Part shown: positions 7,556 through 19,271 of the stretch, one piece after another
Layout: each line of letters begins with the position of its first letter
Position numbering within the stretch: position 1 is the first letter of the stretch
Position numbers and translations under genes: made by a program
Assembly (NCBI GenBank): GCA_016845305.1
Contig: JAERSW010000010.1
Location: 1-53,229 of the forward strand
Length of the DNA: 53,229 nt
Direction of reading: 5' to 3'
From: Acidimicrobiales bacterium
GTDB taxonomy: Bacteria; Actinomycetota; Acidimicrobiia; Acidimicrobiales; MedAcidi-G1
The notes under the pieces: generated by a model
The model's database searches: none
The model's input: only the letters and a program-made list of their open reading frames with translations
What the model was told of the DNA's origin: nothing

Positions 7556-8122
7556 ATGGCCGAAAGAGAACGACGTCAGACGCCCCCGTTCGGGGGCGTC
7601 TTCGTGTCCCACGCGCGGATCATGACCGCCGACGACATGGGGCGGGCCATCCGTCGCATGTCCCACGAGGTCATCGAGCGCAACCACGGCCTCGAGGAGA
7701 TCGTCGTGGTGGGCCTCCAGACCGGCGGGGTCCCGGTGGCCGAGCGCCTGGCCGCCACCCTCGAGGACATCGACGGCATCCGGCCCCCGCTGGGCACCCT
7801 CGACGTGGCCCTGCACCGTGATGACATCGGCATCCGCCCGGTCGTCCCCGAGGCGGCCACCGACCTGCCCACCGACCTGGACGGTCGCATCGTCGTGCTG
7901 GTCGACGACGTGCTCTTCACCGGACGGACCATCCGGGCCGCCCTCGACGCGGTCTGCGACTACGGCCGCCCGCGGGCCGTCCAGTTGGCCGTGATGGTCG
8001 ACCGGGGGCACCGGGAGCTCCCCATCCGACCCGACTTCGTGGGCAAGAACCTGCCGACGCGCCGCGACGAGGTGGTCGACGTCCACGCCGACGGCGTCGA
8101 CCTCGGGGTGATGCAGAAGTGA
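7556..8122 (+). CDS. pyrR: Bifunctional pyr operon regulator / uracil phosphoribosyltransferase PyrR
   Basis: A type I PRTase-fold, UMP-sensing RNA-binding regulator. The 188-residue product has the PRPP-binding motif VVLVDDVLFTGRTIRAAL, the substrate loop LQTGGVPVAERL and the C-terminal LPIRPDFVGKNLPT block. The ATG at 7556 has GAGGAG 10 bases upstream and adds about 16 residues ahead of the usual PyrR N-terminus (HARIMTADDM). GTG 7604 is an alternative that would leave the hairpin at 7578-7601 untranslated, but it has no ribosome site. The stop overlaps pyrB as GTGA. It is the first gene of the pyrimidine operon and probably controls it through the leader hairpin. Confidence 0.93.
   Translation: MAERERRQTPPFGGVFVSHARIMTADDMGRAIRRMSHEVIERNHGLEEIVVVGLQTGGVPVAERLAATLEDIDGIRPPLGTLDVALHRDDIGIRPVVPEAATDLPTDLDGRIVVLVDDVLFTGRTIRAALDAVCDYGRPRAVQLAVMVDRGHRELPIRPDFVGKNLPTRRDEVVDVHADGVDLGVMQK
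7578..7601 (+). terminator. Terminator-like hairpin within the first codons of pyrR
   Basis: AGACGCCCCC / GGGGGCGTCT form a perfect 10-bp stem with a GTTC loop, followed by TTCGTG. It falls in codons 8-16 of pyrR if the ATG at 7556 is used. The T-tract is weak, so termination may be inefficient or factor-assisted. Together with the upstream PyrR loop it forms a plausible attenuator. Confidence 0.55.
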
Positions 8123-9135
8123 GCGCCACCGCGGCGGATGCCGTCGACGGGACGCTGGAGGTCGCCGACCCCGGCGTGCTGGGGCGCCACCTGCTGGGGA
8201 TCGAGGGCCTGGATCGGGCCGCCCTCGAGGAGGTGCTCGAGCTGACCGACGCCTTCGCCGAGATCGGCCGGCGCCCCATCCCCAAGGTCCCGGCGCTCCG
8301 GGGACGCACGGTGGCCACCGTCTTCTTCGAGGATTCGACCCGGACCCGGATGTCGTTCGACACCGCGGCCCGGCGCCTGTCGGCCGACACCGTGGCCTTC
8401 GCCGCCGGTTCGTCGTCGCTGAGCAAGGGCGAGGGCCTGCGCGACACGATCGAGGTGGTGGGCTCCTACGGCGCCGACCTGCTGGTGGTCCGCCACCCCA
8501 TGGCCGGGACCGCCCACCGGATCGCCGGCTGGACCGACGCCGCGGTGGTCAACGCCGGCGACGGGTGCCACGAACACCCCACCCAGGCCCTGCTCGACTG
8601 CTACACCCTTCGGGAGAAGCGGGGCGCCCTCGACGGGATGCGGATCGCCATCGTGGGCGACGTCCGGCACTCCCGGGTGGCCCGGTCCAACGTGCTGGCC
8701 TTCACCGCACTGGGCGCCGAGGTGGTCCTCGTCGGTCCGGCCACCCTGATGCCGCCGGCCGTCGGCGGATGGCCGGTCACCGTGGCCCACGAACTGGACC
8801 CGCTGCTCGAGGAGCTCGATGCGGTGTACCTCCTGCGCATGCAGCGCGAGCGGATCACCGAGGGCCTGATCCCGTCGATCCGGGAGTTCGCCACCGACTT
8901 CGGCCTGACCGCGGCCCGGACGGCGAGGCTCCGCGACGATGCGCTGATCCTGCATCCCGGCCCCACCAACCCGGGCGTGGAGATCTCCGCCGAGGCGGCC
9001 GCCGACCCGCGGTCGGTCATCCTCGACCAGGTGGCCAACGGGGTGTCGGTCCGGATGGCGGTGCTGTTCCTGTTGCTCGGATCCGGCCGGGCCCCGGCCG
9101 TCGACGCCGAGCCGACCCGAGGGGTGACGTCATGA
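8119..9135 (+). CDS. pyrB: Aspartate carbamoyltransferase catalytic subunit PyrB
   Basis: Condenses carbamoyl phosphate with aspartate, the committed step of UMP synthesis. The 338-residue protein has the carbamoyl-phosphate motif FEDSTRTRMSF (about 69-79), the LSKGEG loop, HEHPTQALLD (about 151-160) and LHPGPTNPGVE (about 278-288). About 20 extra N-terminal residues precede the domain. No regulatory PyrI gene accompanies it, and the next gene is an active-looking PyrC and not the inactive homologue that partners some PyrBs. The GTG start overlaps pyrR by 4 bases; the stop overlaps pyrC as ATGA. Confidence 0.97.
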   Translation: MSATAADAVDGTLEVADPGVLGRHLLGIEGLDRAALEEVLELTDAFAEIGRRPIPKVPALRGRTVATVFFEDSTRTRMSFDTAARRLSADTVAFAAGSSSLSKGEGLRDTIEVVGSYGADLLVVRHPMAGTAHRIAGWTDAAVVNAGDGCHEHPTQALLDCYTLREKRGALDGMRIAIVGDVRHSRVARSNVLAFTALGAEVVLVGPATLMPPAVGGWPVTVAHELDPLLEELDAVYLLRMQRERITEGLIPSIREFATDFGLTAARTARLRDDALILHPGPTNPGVEISAEAAADPRSVILDQVANGVSVRMAVLFLLLGSGRAPAVDAEPTRGVTS

Positions 9136-10424
9136 GCGTGGTGCTGAAGGGCGGCCGGGTCATCGACCGGACCGGAGAACGGACCCTCGACGTGGAGGTC
9201 GGCGACGACGGCCGGATCGCCGCGGTGGGGACCGGCCTGTCCGGGGACCTCGACCTGGATGCGTCGGGCTGCGTGGTCTCCCCGGGGTTCGTGGACCTCC
9301 ACACCCACCTGCGCGAGCCGGGCCAGGAGGAGGCCGAGACCATCGAGACCGGAGCCCGCGGCGGTTCGCTGGGTGGCTACACGGCGCTGGTGGCCATGCC
9401 CAACACCGACCCGACCACCGACTGCGTCGCCGTCGTCGACCAGGTCCGCAACCTCGGCCGACGCAGCACCTGCGAGATCGTCCCCTCGGCGGCCATGACC
9501 GTCGGCCGCCACGGCGCCGACATGGCGCCCATGGGCGAGCTGGTCGACGCCGGCGTCGGGATCTTCACCGACGACGGCACCGGCCTCCAGGACCCCCGCC
9601 TCATGCGGCGGGTCATGGAGTACAGCGTCGGCCTGGCCGGGCGCCTCGGGCGTCCCGTGGTCCTGGCCCAGCATTGCGAGGTCTCGGCACTCTCGGCCGG
9701 CGGGTACATGCACGAGGGCGAGTGGTCCTCGCGCCTGGGCATCCCCGGCCAGCCCGCCGAGGCCGAGGAGCTGATGGTCATGCGCGACATCGCCCTCGTC
9801 CGACTCACCGGAGCCCACATGCACTTCCAGCACCTGTCGACGGCCGGTTCGGTGGCCATGGTCCGCAAGGCCAAGGCCGCCGGCCTGCCGGTCACCGCCG
9901 AGGCCACGACGCACCACTTCACCCTCACCGACGCGGCGTGCGCCTCCTACGACCCGGTGTACAAGGTCCACCCACCGCTGCGGACCGACGCCGACGTCGC
10001 CGCGGTGAAGGAGGGACTGGCCGACGGCACCATCGACGCGGTGGCCACCGACCACGCCCCCCACGCCCCCCACGCAAAGGAGCGCCCCTTCGACCAGGCG
10101 CCCCCAGGGATGCTCGGCCTGGAGACGGCGTTCGCCCTCACGCTCGACGAGTCGGGGCTGGACCTGCCCGACGTGCTGGCCGTCCTCTCCTGGCGACCGG
10201 CGGCCATCGCCGGGGTGACCGATCGGCATGGCGCCGACATCCAGCCGGGGGCGCCGGCCAACCTCTGCGTGGTCGATCCGGACGAGACGTGGACGGCGTC
10301 CGGTGCGGCCATGGCCAGCCGGAGCCTCAACACCCCCTACGAGGGGCGCACCATGCGGGGCCGGGTCCGGCACACCATCCGGGCCGGCGAACCGGTGGTG
10401 GTGGACGGGGAGGCCCGTCGATGA
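9132..10424 (+). CDS. pyrC: Dihydroorotase PyrC (class I)
   Basis: Cyclises N-carbamoyl-aspartate to dihydroorotate. The 430-residue amidohydrolase shows the zinc-binding DLHTHLREPG (about 55-64), AMPNTDPTTD, the AQHCEV and HLSTAGS histidine sites and the catalytic aspartate in DAVATDHAPH. All metal positions are present, so it should be active rather than a structural pseudo-dihydroorotase. The ATG lies inside the pyrB stop (ATGA), and its own stop overlaps carA by 4 bases. Confidence 0.97.
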   Translation: MSVVLKGGRVIDRTGERTLDVEVGDDGRIAAVGTGLSGDLDLDASGCVVSPGFVDLHTHLREPGQEEAETIETGARGGSLGGYTALVAMPNTDPTTDCVAVVDQVRNLGRRSTCEIVPSAAMTVGRHGADMAPMGELVDAGVGIFTDDGTGLQDPRLMRRVMEYSVGLAGRLGRPVVLAQHCEVSALSAGGYMHEGEWSSRLGIPGQPAEAEELMVMRDIALVRLTGAHMHFQHLSTAGSVAMVRKAKAAGLPVTAEATTHHFTLTDAACASYDPVYKVHPPLRTDADVAAVKEGLADGTIDAVATDHAPHAPHAKERPFDQAPPGMLGLETAFALTLDESGLDLPDVLAVLSWRPAAIAGVTDRHGADIQPGAPANLCVVDPDETWTASGAAMASRSLNTPYEGRTMRGRVRHTIRAGEPVVVDGEARR

Positions 10425-11532
10425 GGGGAACCGGGAACCGCCCGCAGGCCGCCGCGCTGGTGCTGTCCGACGGCGAGGTCTTCGAGGGCGAGGCCATCGG
10501 CGCCGCGCCGACCGACGGCGTGGCCACCGGCGAGGTGGTCTTCAACACGGTGCTGTCCGGCTACCAGGAGGTCATCACGGACCCGTCGTACGCCGGGCAG
10601 ATCATCACCTTCACCGTCTCGCACCTCGGCAACTACGGCGTGAACGACGAGGACCACGAGAGCCGACGGCCCTTCTGCCGAGGCGTGGTGGTCCGCGACC
10701 TGGCCCGGCGACGCAGCAACTGGCGAGCCACCGACGACCTGGACGGCCTGCTGCGGGCCCACGGGGTGCCCGGCATCGCCGGGATCGACACCCGCCGACT
10801 GACCCGCCACCTGCGCGACGCCGGAGCCATGCCCGGGGCGTTCGGCACGGCCGACGAGGCCACGCTGGCCGCCGCCGCTGCCGCCGAACCGGGGACCGAC
10901 GGGCTCGACCTGGTGGCCACGGTGACCCGGGACGCCGCCACCACCGTGCCGTCCACCGGGGGCGGGCGACGCATCGTGGCCTTCGACTTCGGGATCAAGG
11001 CCACCATCGTCCGCCACCTGGCCGGCCTCGGCGAGGTCACCATCGTCCCGGCGTCGACCAGCGCGTCGGACGTGCTGGCCCTCGAACCCGACGGGGTCTT
11101 CCTGTCCAACGGCCCCGGTGACCCGGAGCCCCTGGTGGGCATCCGGACCGAGATCGCCGCGCTGCTCGGCGAGGTCCCCGTCTTCGGGATCTGCCTCGGG
11201 CACCAGCTGCTGGCCGGCACGCTCGGCGCCGAGACGTTCAAGCTCCCGTTCGGCCACCACGGCGGCAACCACCCGGTCCGCAACCTGGCCACCGGTGCGG
11301 TCGAGATCACCAGCCAGAACCACAACTACTGCGTGGCCGAGGGCTCGCTCCCGTCCGCCGAGCTGACCCACGTCAACCTCAACGACAACACCGTCGAGGG
11401 CATCCGGTGCCGCGACGTCCCGGCCTTCAGCGTCCAGTACCACCCGGAGGCCGGCCCCGGCCCCCACGACAGCCGCTACCTGTTCGACGAGTTCGACCAG
11501 CTGATGGCCCGATGCCAGGGGAGTGCCGCCTG

Positions 11533-11533
<1 letters not shown>
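10421..11533 (+). CDS. carA: Carbamoyl-phosphate synthase small (glutaminase) subunit CarA
   Basis: Hydrolyses glutamine and passes ammonia to CarB. The 370-residue protein has the N-terminal CPSase domain ([23 protein letters not shown]) and a C-terminal class I glutamine amidotransferase with nucleophile Cys258 in [10 protein letters not shown], the SQNHNY stretch and the His/Glu pair in [12 protein letters not shown]. The ATG overlaps pyrC by 4 bases and the TGA overlaps the carB ATG as TGATG. Placement inside the pyr operon ties carbamoyl phosphate supply to pyrimidine control, although the arginine cluster downstream also needs it. Confidence 0.97.
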
Positions 11534-14868
<3,335 letters not shown>

Positions 14869-14878
14869 CGGCTGACTG

Positions 14879-15808
14879 ATGGCCCGCCGACCGGCTGTCG
14901 ACCTGTCGACCCGCCTCGGGTCGGTGGCGCTGCCGAACCCCGTCATGACCGCTTCGGGGACGGCGGGCCACGGCCACGAGCTGGCCGACCACCTGGACCC
15001 GGCGTCGTTGGGTGCCGTGGTCGTGAAGTCGTTGCACGCCGAGCCGTGGGACGGCAATCCGGCGCCGCGGGTCCACGCCACGCCGGCCGGCATGGTCAAC
15101 AGCGTCGGCCTCCAGGGCCCCGGGGTGGAGGCCTGGCTGGAGCGCGACCTGCCCCCGTTGCTCGCCACCGGCGCCCGGGTGGTGGCCAGCATCTGGGGGC
15201 GGACGGTGGACGAGTTCGCCCGTGCCGCCGAGCTGCTGGCTGACGCCCCGGCCGAGGTGGTGGCCGTCGAGGTCAACGCCTCGTGCCCCAACCTCGAGGA
15301 CCGGCGGGCCCTGTTCGCCCACTCCACCTCGGCCACCACCGAGGTGGTCGACGCGGCGGCGGCCGCCGGTCGTCCCCGCTGGGCCAAGCTCAGCCCCAAC
15401 ACCCCCGAGCTGCCCGACGTAGCCGCCGCGGCGGCGGCCGCCGGCGCCGAGGCGGTGACGGTGGCCAACACGGTCCTCGGCATGGTCGTCGACGTCGAGG
15501 CCCGACGCCCGTTGCTGGGCGCCCAGCGGGGCGGCCTCTCGGGTCCGGCCATCCGACCGGTGGCGGTCCGCGCCGTGTTCGACGCCCACGAGGCCCTCGG
15601 CGACGTGCCCATCATCGGCGTGGGTGGGGTGGCCTCGGCGCCCGACGCGCTGGAGTTCCTGATGGCCGGGGCGACGGCGGTGCAGGTCGGCACGGCGACC
15701 TTCTCCGATCCGCGGGCCCCGGCGAGGATCCTGCGCGACCTCGGGCGGTGGTGCGATCGTCGGGGCGTGTCCCGGATCGACGAGCTGATCGGAGTGGCCC
15801 ATGGCTGA
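14879..15808 (+). CDS. pyrD: Dihydroorotate dehydrogenase PyrD, class 1B type
   Basis: Oxidises dihydroorotate to orotate. The 309-residue FMN TIM barrel has the class 1 active-site cysteine, Cys136, in VEVNASCPNLED, the substrate-binding NSVGLQGPG and the FMN phosphate-binding GVGGVASAPDALEFLMAGATAVQVGT. It lacks the N-terminal membrane extension and active-site Ser of the quinone-linked class 2 enzymes common in Actinobacteria. Class 1B enzymes normally need PyrK (FAD, 2Fe-2S) for NAD reduction, but no pyrK is in this operon. It starts 10 bases after carB and overlaps pyrF by 8 bases. Confidence 0.92.
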   Translation: MARRPAVDLSTRLGSVALPNPVMTASGTAGHGHELADHLDPASLGAVVVKSLHAEPWDGNPAPRVHATPAGMVNSVGLQGPGVEAWLERDLPPLLATGARVVASIWGRTVDEFARAAELLADAPAEVVAVEVNASCPNLEDRRALFAHSTSATTEVVDAAAAAGRPRWAKLSPNTPELPDVAAAAAAAGAEAVTVANTVLGMVVDVEARRPLLGAQRGGLSGPAIRPVAVRAVFDAHEALGDVPIIGVGGVASAPDALEFLMAGATAVQVGTATFSDPRAPARILRDLGRWCDRRGVSRIDELIGVAHG

Positions 15809-16544
15809 GCCCCACGCCCCTGTCCCGGACGACGTCCGCCGCCACCTCTGCCTGGTCCTCGACGTGGACGACCTGGTGGCCGCCCGTCGGACCGCCGGCG
15901 AGTTGGCGCCGTGGTTCTCGACGGTCAAGGTGGGCCTCGAGCTGTTCACGGCGGCCGGCCCCGAGGCCGTGGCCACCTTCGTGGACGCCGGGTTCGACGT
16001 GTTCTGCGACCTGAAGCTGCACGACATCCCCAACACGGTCGGCTCGGCCGCCCGGGTGCTGGGCGCCTCCGGGGCCCGGTGGGCCACCGTGCACGCCGCG
16101 GGCGGTGCGGCGATGCTGCGGGCCGCCGTGGAGGGCATGGCCGAGGGTGCCGGACGGGTGGGCGCCACGCCGCCGGGCGTGCTCGCCGTGACGGTGCTGA
16201 CCAGCGACGAGGAGGCCGGCCGGAGCGTGCTCGAGGAACGGTGCGACCTGGCCGTCGAGGCGGGGTGTGCGGGCATCGTGTGCGCGGCCCCGGACCTGGG
16301 CGTCACGGCACCGTGGTCCGACCGCCTGGTGCGGGTGGTGCCGGGGATCAGGATGCCGGGGGGCGACGTCCACGACCAGTCACGGGTGGCCTCGCCCGGC
16401 GAGGCCCTGGCCGCCGGCGCCGACCTGCTGGTGGTGGGCCGGGCCGTCACCGCGGCGCCCGATCCGGCGGCCGCCGCCGCCGACCTGGTGGCCCACCTGA
16501 TCGCCCACCGGGTCGCCCACCGGGCCGGGGACGACGGCTCCTGA
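15801..16544 (+). CDS. pyrF: Orotidine 5'-phosphate decarboxylase PyrF
   Basis: Last step of UMP synthesis. The 247-residue barrel carries the catalytic tetrad segment FCDLKLHDIPNT with Asp70, Lys72 and Asp75, an N-terminal CLVLDVDD strand, VTVLTSDEE, and the phosphate-binding ending VPGIRMPGGDVHDQSRVASP...VVGRAVT. This is the short bacterial type I (E. coli-like) enzyme and not the mycobacterial long type. The C-terminus has a His/Ala-rich extension. The ATG overlaps pyrD by 8 bases, so it is translationally coupled. pyrE must be elsewhere. Confidence 0.95.
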   Translation: MAEPHAPVPDDVRRHLCLVLDVDDLVAARRTAGELAPWFSTVKVGLELFTAAGPEAVATFVDAGFDVFCDLKLHDIPNTVGSAARVLGASGARWATVHAAGGAAMLRAAVEGMAEGAGRVGATPPGVLAVTVLTSDEEAGRSVLEERCDLAVEAGCAGIVCAAPDLGVTAPWSDRLVRVVPGIRMPGGDVHDQSRVASPGEALAAGADLLVVGRAVTAAPDPAAAAADLVAHLIAHRVAHRAGDDGS

Positions 16545-16586
16545 CCGGACGTCCCGGTGGTTCCGGAGCGGATCCGGCGACGGGAC

Positions 16587-16592
16587 TATGGT
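16587..16592 (+). promoter_or_regulatory. -10 element of mihF (leaderless type)
   Basis: TATGGT ends 7 bases before the ATG at 16600. Its internal ATG (16588) is in frame with the gene but is better read as part of the promoter than as the start codon. Confidence 0.5.
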
Positions 16593-16599
16593 CCTGGCC

Positions 16600-16914
16600 A
16601 TGGCTGGACTTCCCCAACTCACCGATGAACAGCGTCGCGCCGCCCTCGAGAAGGCCGCCGTAGCCCGAAGGGTCCGCTCCGAGGTCAAGGACCGCCTCAA
16701 GATGGGGTCGTTGTCGCTCCCGGAGTTGCTCGACCAGGCCGACGACGACGTCATCCTGGCCAAGCTGAAGGTGCTGGCCGTGCTGGAGTCGTTGCCCAAG
16801 TTGGGCAAGGTCAAGGCACGTCGCACCATGGAGGAGATCGGGATCAGCGAGACCCGTCGCCTCCGCGGGCTCGGCGCCCAGCAGCGCGCCGAGTTGGTCG
16901 CCCGCTTCGGCTGA
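16600..16914 (+). CDS. mihF: Actinobacterial integration host factor MihF
   Basis: A 104-residue basic nucleoid-associated protein of the actinobacterial IHF family, unrelated to E. coli IHF. It has the N-terminal helix LTDEQRRAALEKAA, the conserved KMGSLSLPELLDQAD block and the C-terminal H2TH-like DNA-binding part KVLAVLESLPKLGKVKARRTMEEIGISETRRLRGLG. The location between pyrF and gmk is the same as in mycobacteria. I start it at 16600 and not at the ATG 12 bases upstream because that ATG lies in the apparent -10 element. Probably first gene of a mihF-gmk unit. Confidence 0.95.
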   Translation: MAGLPQLTDEQRRAALEKAAVARRVRSEVKDRLKMGSLSLPELLDQADDDVILAKLKVLAVLESLPKLGKVKARRTMEEIGISETRRLRGLGAQQRAELVARFG

Positions 16915-16966
16915 CCCGGTCCACCGGCTCCCGGACCACCTGCTCCCTGGCGACCGGTCGTCGGCG

Positions 16967-17500
16967 ATGCTGGTCGTCGTCCTGTCCGGACCCGGCGGGG
17001 CGGGCAAGGGGACCGTCGCCCGGGCGCTCGTCGCCGACGGCGACCTGGTCCTGAGCCGATCGTGGACCACCCGGGCCCGACGGGTGGACGACGCCGAGGA
17101 CGCCTACGTCTTCGTCACCAGGGCCGAGTTCGAGGACCATCGCGCCACCGGTGGCTTCCTCGAGTGGAACGAGTTCCTGGGCGAGCTCTACGGGACGCCG
17201 GTGCCCGACGGCGACCGGGACCTCCTGCTGGAGATCGACGTGGCCGGTGGTCGCCAGGTGCTCGAGCACGGCCTCGAGGCCCTCCACCTGTTCGTCGACG
17301 CCCCGGACGACGACGAGCTGCGACGGCGCCTGCTCGGGCGTGGCGACGATCCGACCCGGGCCGACCAGCGGGTCGCCGAGGCGGCCCGCGAACGCGACGA
17401 GGCGGCTCGGCTGGGCTACGAGATGGTGGTCAACGACGACCTGGAGGACACCGTCGCCGCCGTCCGGCGACTGGTCGAGGCGGCCCGTTCGGACCGTTGA
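16967..17500 (+). CDS. gmk: Guanylate kinase
   Basis: Phosphorylates GMP/dGMP to GDP. The 177-residue protein has a P-loop GPGGAGKGT (8-16; the family usually has GPSGVGKGT), a GMP-binding SRSWTTRARR segment, FLEWNEFLGELYGTP and the LLLEIDVAGGRQV strand. It is a little shorter than typical members, with a compact lid. It starts 52 bases after mihF, as in the actinobacterial gmk neighbourhood, and leads to rpoZ after a promoter-containing gap. Confidence 0.93.
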   Translation: MLVVVLSGPGGAGKGTVARALVADGDLVLSRSWTTRARRVDDAEDAYVFVTRAEFEDHRATGGFLEWNEFLGELYGTPVPDGDRDLLLEIDVAGGRQVLEHGLEALHLFVDAPDDDELRRRLLGRGDDPTRADQRVAEAARERDEAARLGYEMVVNDDLEDTVAAVRRLVEAARSDR

Positions 17501-17550
17501 CGGGTGCCCGTCGGGGCCCCGGGTCTCGAGGGTTCCCCGGTGGCCACTGG

Positions 17551-17556
17551 TATCCT
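17551..17556 (+). promoter_or_regulatory. -10 element upstream of rpoZ
   Basis: TATCCT preceded by CTGG, the same context as the other -10 sites here. It would give a leader of about 55 bases that contains the hairpin at 17568-17589. No clear -35. Confidence 0.45.
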
Positions 17557-17567
17557 GACCGCCCCGT

Positions 17568-17589
17568 CCGGACCCCGTCGAGGGTCCGG
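17568..17589 (+). promoter_or_regulatory. Hairpin in the rpoZ leader
   Basis: CCGGACCC / GGGTCCGG, a perfect 8-bp stem with a 6-base CGTCGA loop, 28 bases before the rpoZ GTG. No T-run follows, so it is more likely an mRNA-structure or attenuation element than a terminator. Confidence 0.35.
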
Positions 17590-17616
17590 CGGATCCGGAA
17601 GCAAAGGACTCCCCTG

Positions 17617-17988
17617 GTGCAGCGCCACGACAGCATGGTCAACCCCCCGATCGAGGGCCTCCTCGACGCGGCCGACTCCAAGTTCCGGCTGGTCACGGTG
17701 AGCGCCAAGCGTTCCCGCCAGATCAACTCCTACTTCGGCCAGTTGGGCGAGGGCCTGGGCGCCTCCATCCCGCCGCAGGTCACCTCGACGTCCCGCAAGC
17801 CGCTGTCCATCGCCTTCGAGGAGCTCTCGGTCGGCAAGATCGAGGCCGTGGAGCCGCCGGACGAGCCGGAGGAGGACCTCGACGCCATGCTGGACGCCAT
17901 CGACGCCGAGATGGCCGAGCACCTGGCCGATGAAGGGGCCGATGCGGGGGCGGAAGCCGAGGCCGCCGACGGGCCCGAGGGCGCCTGA
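17617..17988 (+). CDS. rpoZ: RNA polymerase omega subunit
   Basis: Small RNA polymerase subunit that chaperones beta'. The product is about 123 residues, with [31 protein letters not shown], the [10 protein letters not shown] segment and [16 protein letters not shown], the actinobacterial omega signature (compare ITNPPIDELL...AKRARQIN). A very acidic, Ala-rich tail follows from about residue 90. GTG at 17617 is preferred because AAAGGA lies 8 bases before it; the ATG at 17635 is an alternative that loses six residues. coaBC follows after 38 bases. Confidence 0.9.
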   Translation: MQRHDSMVNPPIEGLLDAADSKFRLVTVSAKRSRQINSYFGQLGEGLGASIPPQVTSTSRKPLSIAFEELSVGKIEAVEPPDEPEEDLDAMLDAIDAEMAEHLADEGADAGAEAEAADGPEGA

Positions 17989-18026
17989 CCGGACCTCCGG
18001 TCGTTCCCTCCCCGAGGGCGACACCC

Positions 18027-19271
18027 ATGGGATCCCTCGCCGGCCGACGCATCGTCCTCGGTGTCACCGGCGGCGTGGCCGCCTACAAGGCCGTCGACGT
18101 CTGTCGCCGACTGGTCGATGCCGGCGCCCACGTGGCGCCGGTCATGACGAAGGGTGCCCAGCGCTTTGTCGGTCGGGCCACCTTCGATGCGCTGGCGTCC
18201 GAATCGGTCCGCACCTCGCTCTTCGACGAGGACCATCCCAGCCCCCACACCCTGCTCGGCCAGGCCGCCGACCTCGTGGTGGTCTGCCCGGCCACGGCCC
18301 GCCTGCTCTCGGACTACCGGACCGGTCGTTCGGCCGACCTCCTGACCGCCACCCTGCTGGCCACCCGGGCCCCGGTGCTGGTGGCACCGGCCATGCACAC
18401 CGAGATGTGGGAGCAGCCGTCGGTGGCCGAGAACGTGGCCGTCCTCGCCGATCGGGGCGTGACCATCGTGGGCCCGGTCGACGGTCGCCTCGCCGGTGGC
18501 GATTCCGGCATGGGACGCCTGGCCGAGCCGGCCGACATCGTGGCCGCCGCCCACGAGGTGCTGGCCGCCACCGCCGGACCCGACGGGGGGGACCTGGCCG
18601 GCACCCGCGTACTGGTCACCGCCGGGGGCACCCGGGAGCCCATCTGCCCGGTGCGGTTCCTCGGCAACCGTTCGTCGGGTCGCCAGGGCCACGCCCTGGC
18701 CGCCGAGGCGGCGTCGCGCGGCGCCGTCGTGGACTGCGTCACCACCCAGCCGGGGACCGCGCCCGTGGGACCCGGGATCCGGGTCACCGCGGTGGACACG
18801 GCGGCCGAGATGGCCGAGGCGGTGGTCGGGCTGTCGGCCGAGGCCGACGTGGTCCTGATGGCCGCCGCGGTGGCCGACTTCCGGCCTGTCGAGGTGGCCG
18901 ACCGGAAGATCAAGAAGGAGGGCGGGATCCCCGAGATCCGCCTCGAGCCGACGGTGGACATCCTGGCCACCCTGGGCCGCAGCCGCCGGCCCGACCAGGT
19001 GCTGGTGGGGTTCGCCGCGGAGACCGACGATCTGCGCCAGAATGCCGCGGCGAAGCTCCGGGCCAAGGGCGTCGACCTGATCGTGGCGAACGACGTGTCG
19101 GCCCCCGGCGTGGGCTTCGAACACGAGACCAACGCCGTGGTGGTGCTGGACGCCGCCGGGGGCACCGTCGAGGTGCCGCTGGCCGACAAGAGGGAGGTGG
19201 CTCGGGCGGTGGTCAACGCCGCGCTGGCCCGCCTCCGGACCAACTGCTCCCCGAACGGAGACGACACGTGA
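18027..19271 (+). CDS. coaBC: Bifunctional phosphopantothenoylcysteine decarboxylase / synthetase CoaBC
   Basis: Carries out two steps of coenzyme A synthesis. The N-terminal flavin decarboxylase (about 1-180) has [15 protein letters not shown], catalytic His74 in [12 protein letters not shown] and PAMHTEMW (121-128). The C-terminal synthetase (about 192-414) has [31 protein letters not shown] and the RKIKKEGG lysine motif. Two E. coli decarboxylase residues differ: the Asn of PAMN is His124, and the substrate-flap Cys of ACGxxGxGR is Gly158 in [13 protein letters not shown] recall similar changes in other Actinobacteria. The stop overlaps metK as GTGA. Confidence 0.95.
   Translation: MGSLAGRRIVLGVTGGVAAYKAVDVCRRLVDAGAHVAPVMTKGAQRFVGRATFDALASESVRTSLFDEDHPSPHTLLGQAADLVVVCPATARLLSDYRTGRSADLLTATLLATRAPVLVAPAMHTEMWEQPSVAENVAVLADRGVTIVGPVDGRLAGGDSGMGRLAEPADIVAAAHEVLAATAGPDGGDLAGTRVLVTAGGTREPICPVRFLGNRSSGRQGHALAAEAASRGAVVDCVTTQPGTAPVGPGIRVTAVDTAAEMAEAVVGLSAEADVVLMAAAVADFRPVEVADRKIKKEGGIPEIRLEPTVDILATLGRSRRPDQVLVGFAAETDDLRQNAAAKLRAKGVDLIVANDVSAPGVGFEHETNAVVVLDAAGGTVEVPLADKREVARAVVNAALARLRTNCSPNGDDT

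Noticed and set aside
16588-16914. Longer mihF product beginning at ATG 16588
   Set aside because: That ATG is part of a TATGGT -10 element, and the four extra residues (MVLA) are not expected in the family; the ATG at 16600 fits the leaderless pattern.
19200-19270. Possible SAM riboswitch in front of metK
   Set aside because: metK starts inside the coaBC stop codon, so there is no leader for a riboswitch, and no such motif is visible in the coding sequence.
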